Assembly (NCBI GenBank): GCA_964386705.1
Contig: CAYLTY010000007.1
Location: 11,238-75,237 of the forward strand
DNA from: AM-0621 sp964386705
GTDB lineage: Bacteria; Planctomycetota; Planctomycetia; Planctomycetales; Planctomycetaceae
Direction: 5' to 3'
Length of the DNA: 64,000 bases
Notes under the pieces: model-generated
Told to the model about the DNA's origin: nothing
Database searches by the model: none
What the model saw: the letters and a program-made list of their open reading frames with translations, nothing else
Made by a program: the position numbers and the translations under genes
Shown here: positions 1-8,385 of the stretch, piece by piece
How the letters are laid out: every line of letters starts with the position of its first letter
How positions within the stretch are numbered: the first letter of the stretch is position 1

Positions 1-274
1 AGTCCCATGCGTGGAATGTTGCGAACGCATCACTCCAGATCGGATTGACTGCGTACCTCTACTGACGTGATCCATTTCGTCTGAGGATGGCCGGGTTTAA
101 AATTGGTCCTCAGTACGCGTTGGCTGGGGGTTGCATCCGCAGAGGAAATTCGAAAAAACTTGAAACCCAGGATGTCGCGGTTTTGGTACCGCGACCGACA
201 ACGCAACCGTCATAGTGCCGCTTCTCCTGAAGATTCGCGAACATCAGTGCAAGTCCAACGACAGGATTACCAAA
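1..274. other. Upstream region, no gene seen
   Basis: No open frame here has an independent reason to be real. The frame that reads into the first sigma gene can be opened at 215, but the GTG at 275 fits better (see next entry). It probably holds the promoter of the sigma/kinase unit, but no promoter could be assigned by eye. Confidence 0.4.
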
Positions 275-850
275 GTGGACTCTGCTGAACCCGGCGACGT
301 GACGCAGATTCTGCGGACTCTTTCCGCAGGTGATCCGGAGGCTGCCGGCCGGTTGATGGAGTTGGTGTACCCCGAGTTGCGGAAAGTTGCCTCCAGCTAC
401 TTTCAGCATGAACCGGCGGGGCACATGCTGGAGCCAACGGCGCTGGTCCACGAAGCCTACATCAAGCTGGTTGGCCAGCAGGATGTGCAATGGGAGGGAC
501 GTACCCATTTCTTTGCAGTGGGTGCGCTCGCCATGCGACGCATCCTGGTGGACTACGCCCGCCAGCGGCGACGAGCCAACAAGGATCTGGACCAGAAACG
601 GATTGAATTGAAGGACGATTTGCTACTCTCACACCATAGCATTGACGATGTCCTGGCTGTCGAAGACGCGCTCTGCAAGCTCGCCGAAGTGGATCCACAA
701 CAAGCGAAGATCGCCGAGATGCGGTTCTTTGGCGGGCTTACGGTCGCCGATGTCGCTGTCGCATTGAAGGTCTCCAAAAGGACCGTCGAAGCCGAGTGGA
801 CGATGACCAAAGCCTGGCTGCGCCGTGAACTGGGAGGAATGCCGGAATGA
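275..850 (+). CDS. ECF-type sigma factor paired with Ser/Thr kinase (copy 1)
   Basis: Alternative sigma factor of the planctomycete Sigma70_ECF type, expected to direct RNA polymerase to a small regulon. Region 2 is at about residues 10-85, with HEAYIKLV, AVGALAMRR and LVDYARQ motifs. The region 4 helix-turn-helix is at about 135-185 (MRFFGGLTVADVA, then SKRTVEAEW). The frame opens at 215, but I prefer the GTG at 275: it has an AGGA about ten bases upstream, and it gives 191 residues starting MDSAEPGDVTQIL, the same length and beginning as the paralogue at 5430 (MDVPGPHEITRML). Its stop overlaps the kinase start by four bases (ATGA, 847-850), so the two are translationally coupled. I infer that the kinase controls this sigma factor, since no anti-sigma gene is present. 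Family confident; start likely. Confidence 0.9.
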   Translation: MDSAEPGDVTQILRTLSAGDPEAAGRLMELVYPELRKVASSYFQHEPAGHMLEPTALVHEAYIKLVGQQDVQWEGRTHFFAVGALAMRRILVDYARQRRRANKDLDQKRIELKDDLLLSHHSIDDVLAVEDALCKLAEVDPQQAKIAEMRFFGGLTVADVAVALKVSKRTVEAEWTMTKAWLRRELGGMPE

Positions 851-3170
851 CCTCCGAGTTCCACCAGAAGGTCAAGCAGGTGTTCTTTGAAGCTCTGTCG
901 ATCGAGGCGAACAATAGAGATGCGTGGCTGGATGAAAAATGCGGCGGCGATCATGTCCTGCGCCAGGAAGTCGCGTCGCTTTTGGAGAATCACGCGGACT
1001 CACCGTTACTGACGGTGTCGCAAGTCCCGGGTCTGACCGATGGGAGCCTTTCAAGTTCCGGGCGATTCCAGACACCCACCTTTATGGTGCGGCGCAGTCT
1101 TTGGGAGCGAGCGGGACATCGCGGGCGCCAATGCGTCATCGTGGCACTCATCGTCTCGATCTGGCTCGTGCTCGCATCAACTCAGGCCTGGTTCGGAGCT
1201 GAAGTTCGTCAATCGCTGCGCGACATCCGCGGCAACGAACTGCAATCGACACTGGGCACACAGACTGCGAGCGTTTCAGAGTTTCTGGGGTTCGAAATTG
1301 AACGACATCAAGCCTGCCTGCGGCCGCGAATCCTGCGAGCCACCATCGAAAGCCTGCTCTCCGATACGACCACAGAACTCGCCAGGAACGATGCACGGGC
1401 TCGAAACCTGATGTATTTCAAAAACCTGCTGGGCGACGATGTCCAGTTTGTGCTGCTGACGCCCAGCTATGAAGTTGCCTGGGATCACACGCCAAACGGC
1501 AATCTGGCAACATCCATCCAGCGATTGCTGGCACGGGGGCAGACTGAGTTCGGCAAGCATCTGGCCGGGGTGCTGCGCGGCAAGCCTTACCTCACGGCTC
1601 CCGACAGCGCTTACGTCGAAATCGACCCGGATGCCGCGACTACGCTGACGCTGTTCCTGCCACTCTACGGCACAGACGACAATGAAAGTGTTACCGCCGT
1701 TGTCGCCTTTCGAAGCACACAGATCGCAGAGCGGCTGGCAGCTGTCATTGCTCACGGGCGGATGCAAAATTCACTGGAGACTTACGCCGTCAACTCCGAA
1801 GGCTGGTTTCTGTCCGATAGCCGCTTTCTCGACCAGCTGGCGCTGACCGGCCGCATTCCGCATCGGGCCCGCAACACCACGATCATGCAACTCGCCAGTA
1901 AAGATCCCGGCGTCGACATGACGGCTGGCGAACAGCCTGCAACTTCTGAAGACCAGTGGCCACTGACATTGTCAGTCCACTCCGCGACTCAACGTAAAGA
2001 CGGAATCAAACTTGATGGTTATCGAGACTATCGAGGCCGAAAGGTTATTGGAGCCTGGTCTTGGATTGACGAGTACAATCTCGGGTTAGTGACTGAAATG
2101 GACTACCTAGAGGCTTACGCCCCTCTGGACAAGTACAATCGTTATTATACCTTCCGACTGATCTTCAGCACGGTTGCGCTCTCCATAATCATGCTGATGC
2201 TGCTCAATTTGAATGGGCACTGGTCTTCGTCCTTGCAGGATGCGACCTTGGCGCAACCTGTCGGAGAGAACCAGATCGGAGCGTATTCGATCCTGAGGGA
2301 GGTCGGCGCTGGCGGAATGGGGGTCGTTTATCTCGCTCAACATTCGCTGCTCAAGCGCAACACCGCGCTAAAACTGCTGAAACCGGAACAGGTAAATCGA
2401 CGCACTCGAGCCCTCTTCGAACGCGAAGTTCAACTCATCAGTTCGCTCAATCATCCGAATATCGTGCAGGTATATGATTCAGGTTCGACACTGAGCGGAC
2501 TGTTTTACTATGCGATGGAGTACGAGGATGGGATGACGCTCGACGAACTTGTGGAACGGAGCGGAGTCACATCCCCGGCTCGTACCGTGCACATCATGAA
2601 GCAGGTCTGCGGAGCATTGCAGGTTGCACACTCCAAGTCGCTGATTCATCGCGATATCAAGCCACACAATATCATGATCTGCCACAAAGAGGACGGCGGG
2701 GATATGGTGAAGCTGCTCGATTTCGGACTGGTCAAGAAGATGAATTCCGAGAACGCACAGACTCTGACGGGAGCCTGGGCCGGTACGCCCCGGTATATGG
2801 CGCCGGAACGATTCCATAGCCCCGGCGCCGTTGATGAGCGAACGGACATTTATTCCGTCGGCGCCGTTACCTACTGGTTGTTAGTGGGTCAACACCCTGC
2901 GGTGCTCAATGTGTCGAATTCCAGTTCGGAGATCGCCCACCCATCGAATGCGACTAAACAGCTGATACCAACTGATCTCGACCAACTGGTCGCCGACTGC
3001 CTGTCGGTCATACCAGAGCTGCGGCCACAATCCACCGCAGAACTTCTGCGCCGTCTGGGGGAGATCCGTCTGTTTGATGAGTGGACCGTCGAATCCGCCG
3101 AACAATGGTGGTCAACCTTCCAAACAGCCACTACCGACGCCCAGNNNNNNNNNNGGTCAGCCAAACCTGA
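847..3170 (+). CDS. Transmembrane Ser/Thr protein kinase with extracytoplasmic sensor (copy 1; 3' end broken by gap)
   Basis: Hanks-type kinase. A helical N-terminal segment (residues 1-55) is typical of planctomycete kinases. TM1 is at about 96-113, a ~320-residue probably periplasmic dCache-like sensor follows, then TM2 at about 436-456 and the kinase domain from about 479. Catalytic features are present: Gly loop GAGGMGVV, ALKLLK lysine at 509, HRDIKPHN at 601, DFG at 625, and GTPRYMAPE. It is about 73% of the way to the end of its paralogue at 6002 in the same order of parts. Ten Ns at 3145-3154 interrupt the last codons. Reading straight through the Ns gives a false tail to 3429 that is antisense to the next gene. 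Reading from 3156 instead gives VSQT then a TGA at 3168-3170, resembling ASQT near the paralogue's end, so I place the stop there. This needs a true gap length one base off (modulo 3) from ten. The catalytic domain call is firm; the exact C-terminus is inferred. Confidence 0.88.
3145..3154. other. Assembly gap (10 N)
   Basis: A run of ten Ns, the usual placeholder for a gap of unknown size. It cuts the last codons of the first kinase gene. Confidence 0.98.
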
Positions 3171-3188
3171 GAGGCGATGCTCCCGCAA

Positions 3189-3872
3189 TCAGGCCATTCG
3201 CAGTACCGAAAGTTCTTCAGGTTCTGATTTCGGCGAAGTGGCACTCTGGGGCATAATCCACGACGCGTACTGCCGGCGGATGGCGAGTGCTACGAGTTCC
3301 TCAGTTGAGGTCACTTCCAGCTTTTTCATCAGCACGTATCTACGGCACTCTAGTGTACGTAGCGCAATACCCAATCGCATCGCGGTGGTTTTATTTGGCA
3401 GGCCCAAAGTGGCGGCTTCGAGAATCTGAATCTCGCTGACATCCAGGCGTGCCAGCTTGTTATGCGCGTCAAGGGTCGATTGAACTAATATATTATTGGA
3501 TTCAATTTCAGCAGCATTGTGACACATTAACATCTCTAGATCCTTCGCCGTAACCGGCCTCTGCAAAACGTGGTGAAATCCAAACTTCATGATGCCTGCG
3601 AGGTCCGACAGCGGTTCATCGTCTCGCAAAAAAATGACGGGCACATCAAGCGACTTTGAACGCAGCTTGCGCAGCAGATCAACACCCGTGCCATCGCTCA
3701 ACGTCGCCTTTGAAATCACCCAACTTCGACATTGAGACGATGTCACATCATAGCTGGCCAGGCTCGAGAAAATTCGCACAGAGAGTTGTCGCCGGGCGGC
3801 CACGGCGATGACTTGTTCTCGATCCTGATGATCATCTGAGATCAGATCGATCTGACTGATACCCTCGACCAT
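3189..3872 (-). CDS. LuxR-type regulator with degenerate receiver (copy 1)
   Basis: DNA-binding regulator of FixJ/NarL architecture. It has an N-terminal receiver-like domain (about residues 5-115) and a C-terminal LuxR/GerE helix-turn-helix (about 145-205; motifs LEAATLGLPNKTTAMRLGI and LMKKLEV). The frame opens at 4025, but the ATG at 3872 has a strong GGAGGG six bases upstream and begins exactly where the receiver fold begins (MVEGISQIDLISDD), giving 227 residues. At the end of strand beta3, where a receiver has its phosphoacceptor Asp, this protein has Lys55 (VISKATLSDG). The conserved Thr/Ser of beta4 is Arg (VIFLRDDEP), and the beta5 Lys is Arg (VLQRPV). It is therefore unlikely to be a classical phospho-switch. 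It lies convergent to kinase copy 1 and is a paralogue of the gene at 4338. Target genes unknown. Confidence 0.85.
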   Translation of the reverse strand: MVEGISQIDLISDDHQDREQVIAVAARRQLSVRIFSSLASYDVTSSQCRSWVISKATLSDGTGVDLLRKLRSKSLDVPVIFLRDDEPLSDLAGIMKFGFHHVLQRPVTAKDLEMLMCHNAAEIESNNILVQSTLDAHNKLARLDVSEIQILEAATLGLPNKTTAMRLGIALRTLECRRYVLMKKLEVTSTEELVALAIRRQYASWIMPQSATSPKSEPEELSVLRMA

Positions 3873-4235
3873 TAATCCCTCCGACTGGCCTGCGCGCATG
3901 CCGTCTGATGTTGCTTTCAAAGGTGCGGATTTCCGCCGCGGTGAATGGCGGCGAACTGCCACCATCAGTAATACGGCTTTGATTGCTACTCGCATACCAA
4001 ATGCGGTGAGGTATTTCTTGTACATGCACTAATACTCTGAAATCACTGGTGATTTCGTAGCAACCGCGCAATCGCGTGACTCAATGTTTGAGCCTCTGCG
4101 CCGCGCACGCACATGCGATTGCGTTCAGATCGAGCGACTACGCACACACCACAACTGAACGGAATCGCTCGGTTGTTCTGATTTCCCGCATCGACTTGTT
4201 ACGCGATCAATCGCATTTCGAAACGGAGGTCCTGA
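3873..4235. other. Intergenic region between the two LuxR-type genes
   Basis: About 360 bases with no convincing gene. It should contain the promoter of the 3189-3872 gene, since the terminator at 4236-4280 isolates that gene from its upstream paralogue. No promoter boxes were assigned. Confidence 0.4.
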
Positions 4236-4280
4236 AAAACAAGAACGCCGTGTGAGGAATGACTCCTCAACGGCGTTCTT
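4236..4280 (-). terminator. Intrinsic terminator of the 4338-5075 regulator gene
   Basis: Read on the minus strand, an 11-base outer stem (arms 4270-4280 and 4241-4251) continues, past one unpaired base, into a 6-base inner stem (4264-4269 / 4253-4258) with a 5-base loop. A TTTTT run follows (4234-4239 as A's on the + strand). It lies about 58 bases beyond the stop at 4338. Confidence 0.85.
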
Positions 4281-4337
4281 GCAATCACACATCTCTGTTC
4301 GCAACGTGTCTTCAATCGTCCTGATTGACGTGCGCGA

Positions 4338-5075
4338 CTAAGCCATCCGTAGCAGAGGTAGTGCTGTCTCCAAGTCAGGAGTCACACCAGCGTTTTGTGG
4401 CATGACCCAGGCGGCGTACTGCCGGCGAATCGCCAAAACGACGAGTTCTTCCGCTGAATTCACACCCAGTTTCTTCATCAGCAGGTAACGACGACGCTCC
4501 AACGTTCGCAGCGCGATTCCCAAACGCATGGCTGCCGCTTTATTAGGCAGTCCCAAGGTCGCGGCTTCGAGCACGCGATGCTCTTCATCGTCAAGAGTCT
4601 CGATCTTGCGATGTGCTTCCAAAGTGGCCTCAACAAGTTCCCCGCTGGCTTCGATCTCAGGCACTGAATCACGCATGATTTGTAACATTTCCGCTGCTCT
4701 TAGTGGTTTTTGAAGGACGATCTGAGCTCCCCATTTCATGATCTGTACGATCTCTGCCATGGGTTCCGTGTCACGCAGAAAAACGACTGGTACGGCCCTC
4801 GCTGCGGATCGGAGCCTTCTCATCAAGTCGCAGGCGTTGCCGTCTGGAAGCTTGATCTTGGAAACCACCCAGCTGCGGGTGCGAAGTTGTGCCGGATAAC
4901 TATCTAAGCTCTGGTAGATGCGTAACGGCACCTGAAGTTCTGAAGCGACCGTGCCTAGCACGTCCCAGTCATGTCGCTCATCAGACAGCAGGTCAATCTG
5001 CGGAATCGGCTGGTCCACATGCAACTTTCGTTCGCGCGATCTGATAGGATGTGCCAGCCGAAACACGAATAGCAC
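4338..5075 (-). CDS. LuxR-type regulator with degenerate receiver (copy 2)
   Basis: Paralogue of the gene at 3189: receiver-like domain followed by a LuxR/GerE helix-turn-helix (LEAATLGLPNKAAAMRLGI, LMKKLGV). The frame opens with GTG at 5075. A second in-frame GTG at 5018 gives a start at MDQPIPQIDLLSDE, matching where the paralogue begins, with a weak purine run upstream. The true start is therefore uncertain between 5075 (245 residues) and 5018 (226 residues). In the shorter numbering the phosphoacceptor position is Lys54 (VVSKIKLPDG). The beta4 Thr/Ser is Arg (VVFLRDTEP), while the beta5 Lys is kept (VLQKPL). It is transcribed away from the ECF/kinase copy 2, sharing a ~350-base divergent control region with it. 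The 3' side is closed by a strong terminator. DNA-binding role confident; input signal unknown. Confidence 0.86.
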   Translation of the reverse strand: MLFVFRLAHPIRSRERKLHVDQPIPQIDLLSDERHDWDVLGTVASELQVPLRIYQSLDSYPAQLRTRSWVVSKIKLPDGNACDLMRRLRSAARAVPVVFLRDTEPMAEIVQIMKWGAQIVLQKPLRAAEMLQIMRDSVPEIEASGELVEATLEAHRKIETLDDEEHRVLEAATLGLPNKAAAMRLGIALRTLERRRYLLMKKLGVNSAEELVVLAIRRQYAAWVMPQNAGVTPDLETALPLLRMA

Positions 5076-5429
5076 CGCCGGGAAACCGGTGGCTGCAACG
5101 CGAGTTGTCTGATGACAACCGATGGGGGGAGAATCGGTAAGTCAGCTCCGCTCGGTGTTTTGCAGCTGTTCGAGGGACAGAACGCTGCACCGCACCGACG
5201 TACTACGGTTGGAAATTGGAAGTCACACTCAATCGCAAGGCGAACTTCCGCTTGTCCGTCAATTTGGCGGACACCTCACTACGCGTCAGTTGGTCGTGAC
5301 AACCGCAGAGTTTTTTTCTAGAACAGTTGCGGGTAGGCTAACGACGTACACTGCGATCAAGAGATGGGTTCAAGTTCTGCCAGAGTTGAACGTATTCGTT
5401 CCAATCATCCTTATCAGGTGAGGTGAGCG
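5076..5429. promoter_or_regulatory. Divergent control region between LuxR-type regulator and ECF/kinase copy 2
   Basis: No real gene. Two perfect palindromes could be operators: GTTGTC-TGAT-GACAAC (5104-5119), about 30-85 bases upstream of the regulator start, and TGTCCG/CGGACA (5253-5258/5268-5273). The heptamer GACAACC occurs twice (within 5114-5120 and near 5300). The sigma gene has a good ribosome site (AGGTGAG) just before 5430. Assignment as binding sites is inference from position and symmetry only. Confidence 0.35.
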
Positions 5430-6005
5430 ATGGACGTACCTGGACCTCACGAGATCACTCGGATGCTCAAGCAGGTATCAGCCGGACAGGCTGATGCTGC
5501 GGGGCGTCTCATGGAGGTTGTGTATCCCGAGTTGCGGAGGCTGGCCGCCTCATATTTCAAGGACGAAACAAAAGGACACACCCTTCAGCCGACAGCCTTG
5601 GTCCACGAGGCTTACATCAAGCTGGTCGATCAACGAGACGTCGAATGGGAGGGACGTTCCCACTTTTTTGCGGTGGGAGCCTTAGCCATGCGACGCGTGC
5701 TGGTGGACTACGCTCGGCAAAGTCGAAGACACAAACGCGGCGGGCAGTGGAAGCAAATCGAACTGGAAGACGACGTGCTGTTATCAAGGCATAACCTGGA
5801 TGACATCCTGGCGGTGGAAGAGGCCGTCCGCGAACTCGCTGGACTGGATGAGCGACAGGCCAAGATCGTCGAGATGCGCTTCTTCGGCGGTCTGTCTGTC
5901 GACGATGTGGCCACCGCAACGGGACTCTCCAAGCGAACGGTCGAAGCTGAATGGACCATGGCTAAAGCGTGGTTGCGTCGCCACTTGGGCGGTGAGGCAT
6001 CATGA
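5430..6005 (+). CDS. ECF-type sigma factor paired with Ser/Thr kinase (copy 2)
   Basis: 191-residue alternative sigma factor, the same length as the copy at 275 and closely similar throughout: HEAYIKLVDQ and AVGALAMRRVLVDYAR in region 2; MRFFGGLSVDDVA and SKRTVEAEW in region 4. The ATG at 5430 has AGGTGAG seven bases upstream. Its stop overlaps the following kinase start by four bases (ATGA at 6002-6005), as in copy 1, so the operon structure duplicated with the genes. The most divergent stretch is the linker between regions 2 and 4 (about residues 93-115), which could matter for partner choice. Confidence 0.93.
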   Translation: MDVPGPHEITRMLKQVSAGQADAAGRLMEVVYPELRRLAASYFKDETKGHTLQPTALVHEAYIKLVDQRDVEWEGRSHFFAVGALAMRRVLVDYARQSRRHKRGGQWKQIELEDDVLLSRHNLDDILAVEEAVRELAGLDERQAKIVEMRFFGGLSVDDVATATGLSKRTVEAEWTMAKAWLRRHLGGEAS

Positions 6006-8383
6006 CTCCAGAGCTGTATCAGCGCGTCAAACAGCTCTTCATGCAGTCGTTAGAGATTCCTCAATCAGAACGTGCCGCGTGGCTGAACCGCGAATGTGGT
6101 TCAGATCTGGAGCTGAGGAAAGAAGTTGAATCGCTGCTGTCGACTCAACCCGAAGACGCTTTGTTGACTGGTTCCCAAGTCGTCGGGTCCGGTTCATCCA
6201 GACCGTCCGGTTCGAATGTCACTGCGCCGTCATCCACTACTTTGGTACCACCGAGTCTCTGGGTGCGAATGGGAGGCAAACGCCGTCGCTGGGTGCTGAT
6301 TGCACTCGTTGCCACCATTTGGATTGTCGTCAGCTACAGCCAGAACTGGCTTCACTACCGAGTTTCCGACTCCTTGCGCGAGATCCGTGGACACGAACTG
6401 CAGGCCACGCTGGGCATGCAAGCCACCGCCGTACAGGAACTGTTTAAAACAGAGATCGAAAAGCACGAGTCCTGGGTGCGGCCAATCGTCTTTCGAGGCA
6501 GCCTGCAGAAACTCGCCTCGGGCACGATGAGCGAGGTTCAGGCCAAAGACCTCAAGCAAAAGATGCCGCTGTATTTCAAGGAGTTCACCGGCAACGACCA
6601 TCAGTTCGTGTTTTGCTCGACCAATTACGAAATGGTGCTCGACCACTCAGTGAACAGTTCGTTCGGGACAACAGTCAAAGCACTGATTGAGGCGCGCGAA
6701 CGGATTCCTGAACTTCGCGACGGATTCGCCAATGTCGTGACTGGGCAGCGGTATCTGCTTGTCCCCAATCAGAAGATCACAAAGATTGACCCTGAGGCGG
6801 CGAATTACCTCACACTCTTTTTGCCTGTTATTTCCACTGACGATAACAAGACCATTGTCGGATTCATGGCGTTTCGCAGCCGCGAACCCATCGACCGATT
6901 GCGAGACTTGCTGGCGCGGGGCCGAGTCGAAAAATCGCTGGAGTCAATCGCCTTCAATTCTGAGGGAACACTCCTCACCGAAAGCCGCTTCATCGATCAA
7001 CTGCCCATGATCGGGCGCCTGTCGCCGCAATCGAACCACACCGCGATCATGCGACTGACAAGCACAGATCCTGGCGGGGACATGACGGCCGACTACAAGC
7101 CTGGCACTCCGCCCGAGGAATGGCCGTTGACCTGGATGGCTCAGCGCGCGACGGCAGGCATTTCCGGTATGAACCTTGATGGCTATCGCGACTATCGCGG
7201 TGTCAAAGTCATTGGCGCCTGGACATGGCTCGACCAGTACAACATCGGCCTGGCCACCGAAATCGACTATGCCGAGGCCTATTCGCCTCTGGTCTGGCTA
7301 CAAAACTATTTCACGTTTCGCCTGGCCTACAGTTTCACGGCCCTGTTCATCCTGCTGCTGGTGCTGCTAAACCTCAACGGACACTGGGCTCGTACTCTGG
7401 AGATGTCCGAGACGGCGCGTCGCCCTGAAACCGACCAATTCGGCCCATACACCGTCGTCAAGCAGATCGGTATTGGTGGTATGGGGGTCGTTTATCTTGC
7501 TCGACACGCGCTGCTCAAACGACCGACCGCGCTAAAACTGCTGAAGCCTGAGCAGGTCAGTCGCCACACACTGGTGTTGTTTGAGCGAGAAGTGCAGCTC
7601 ATCAGCAGCTTGAACCATCCGAACATCGTGCAGGTCTACGACTATGGCATGACGCCCACTGGAGTCTTCTACTACGCGATGGAATACGTCGACGGGCTGA
7701 CGCTGGAGCAACTCGTTCGACGCGAGGGTTCCGTGACCCCGGCGCGGTTGATCTACTTGCTGAAGCAGGTCTGTAGCGCGCTGCAGGTGGCGCACAGCAA
7801 GGCCCTAATCCATCGCGACATCAAGCCGCAGAACATCATGATCTGCCGCAGCGGCGACGAAGCGGATGTCATCAAGTTGCTTGACTTCGGACTCGTGAAG
7901 GAACTGGATCCGGACAACTCGCACACACTGACCGGCGCTTTGTCGGGCACGCCGCTCTACATGGCCCCCGAACGATTCCGCAGCCCGCAGACCGTTGACC
8001 TGCGCGCGGACATCTATGCGGTGGGAGCTGTCGCCTTCCGCCTGCTGACGGGACACAATGTGCCGGGCGTGACAACGAGCAGTTCCCCAACAGCGAGTGG
8101 CCCCCTTGAAACGGTCCCGTCCCATCTGGCGACGCAACCGATTCCACACGAACTGGACGTGCTGGTCGCTTCGTGCCTGGCATTTGAACCCGCTGAGCGT
8201 CCGGCCTCAGCCACCGAACTTCTGGAGCGTCTCGATTCCATTCCGTGCGCCGAATCCTGGACTGAAGCAGACGCACAACGTTGGTGGCAAGCCTACGAAG
8301 GCTCGGCAGCTGGCGACTCAACACAGCACAAGGCGTCCCAGACAACGCAACCGCCACCAGCCTCGATCATCGGACACGAATAA
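6002..8383 (+). CDS. Transmembrane Ser/Thr protein kinase with extracytoplasmic sensor (copy 2)
   Basis: 793-residue intact paralogue of the kinase at 847. Order: helical N-terminal segment (1-55), TM1 at about 96-114, a ~320-residue sensor probably of the dCache class outside the membrane, TM2 at about 439-458, kinase domain from about 480. The catalytic set is complete: GIGGMGVV loop, Lys512 in ALKLLK, HRDIKPQN at 604-611, DFG at 628-630, GTPLYMAPE. A Thr/Gln/Pro-rich tail ends the protein. The sensor strands carrying YLTLFLPVISTDDN and GYRDYRGVKVIGAW are almost shared with copy 1, so ligand class is probably similar. It is coupled to the sigma gene by a 4-base overlap. It should phosphorylate cytoplasmic targets, perhaps its sigma partner (inference). 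Confidence 0.93.
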   Translation: MTPELYQRVKQLFMQSLEIPQSERAAWLNRECGSDLELRKEVESLLSTQPEDALLTGSQVVGSGSSRPSGSNVTAPSSTTLVPPSLWVRMGGKRRRWVLIALVATIWIVVSYSQNWLHYRVSDSLREIRGHELQATLGMQATAVQELFKTEIEKHESWVRPIVFRGSLQKLASGTMSEVQAKDLKQKMPLYFKEFTGNDHQFVFCSTNYEMVLDHSVNSSFGTTVKALIEARERIPELRDGFANVVTGQRYLLVPNQKITKIDPEAANYLTLFLPVISTDDNKTIVGFMAFRSREPIDRLRDLLARGRVEKSLESIAFNSEGTLLTESRFIDQLPMIGRLSPQSNHTAIMRLTSTDPGGDMTADYKPGTPPEEWPLTWMAQRATAGISGMNLDGYRDYRGVKVIGAWTWLDQYNIGLATEIDYAEAYSPLVWLQNYFTFRLAYSFTALFILLLVLLNLNGHWARTLEMSETARRPETDQFGPYTVVKQIGIGGMGVVYLARHALLKRPTALKLLKPEQVSRHTLVLFEREVQLISSLNHPNIVQVYDYGMTPTGVFYYAMEYVDGLTLEQLVRREGSVTPARLIYLLKQVCSALQVAHSKALIHRDIKPQNIMICRSGDEADVIKLLDFGLVKELDPDNSHTLTGALSGTPLYMAPERFRSPQTVDLRADIYAVGAVAFRLLTGHNVPGVTTSSSPTASGPLETVPSHLATQPIPHELDVLVASCLAFEPAERPASATELLERLDSIPCAESWTEADAQRWWQAYEGSAAGDSTQHKASQTTQPPPASIIGHE

Positions 8384-8385
8384 CC

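Noticed and set aside
3155..3429. C-terminal extension of kinase copy 1 through the Ns
   Set aside because: It is exactly antisense to the regulator gene, lacks any similarity to the paralogue's tail and depends on the arbitrary ten-N length.
3873..4071. N-terminal extensions of the first LuxR-type regulator
   Set aside because: A strong GGAGGG ribosome site precedes ATG 3872; the added residues are basic noise with no fold.
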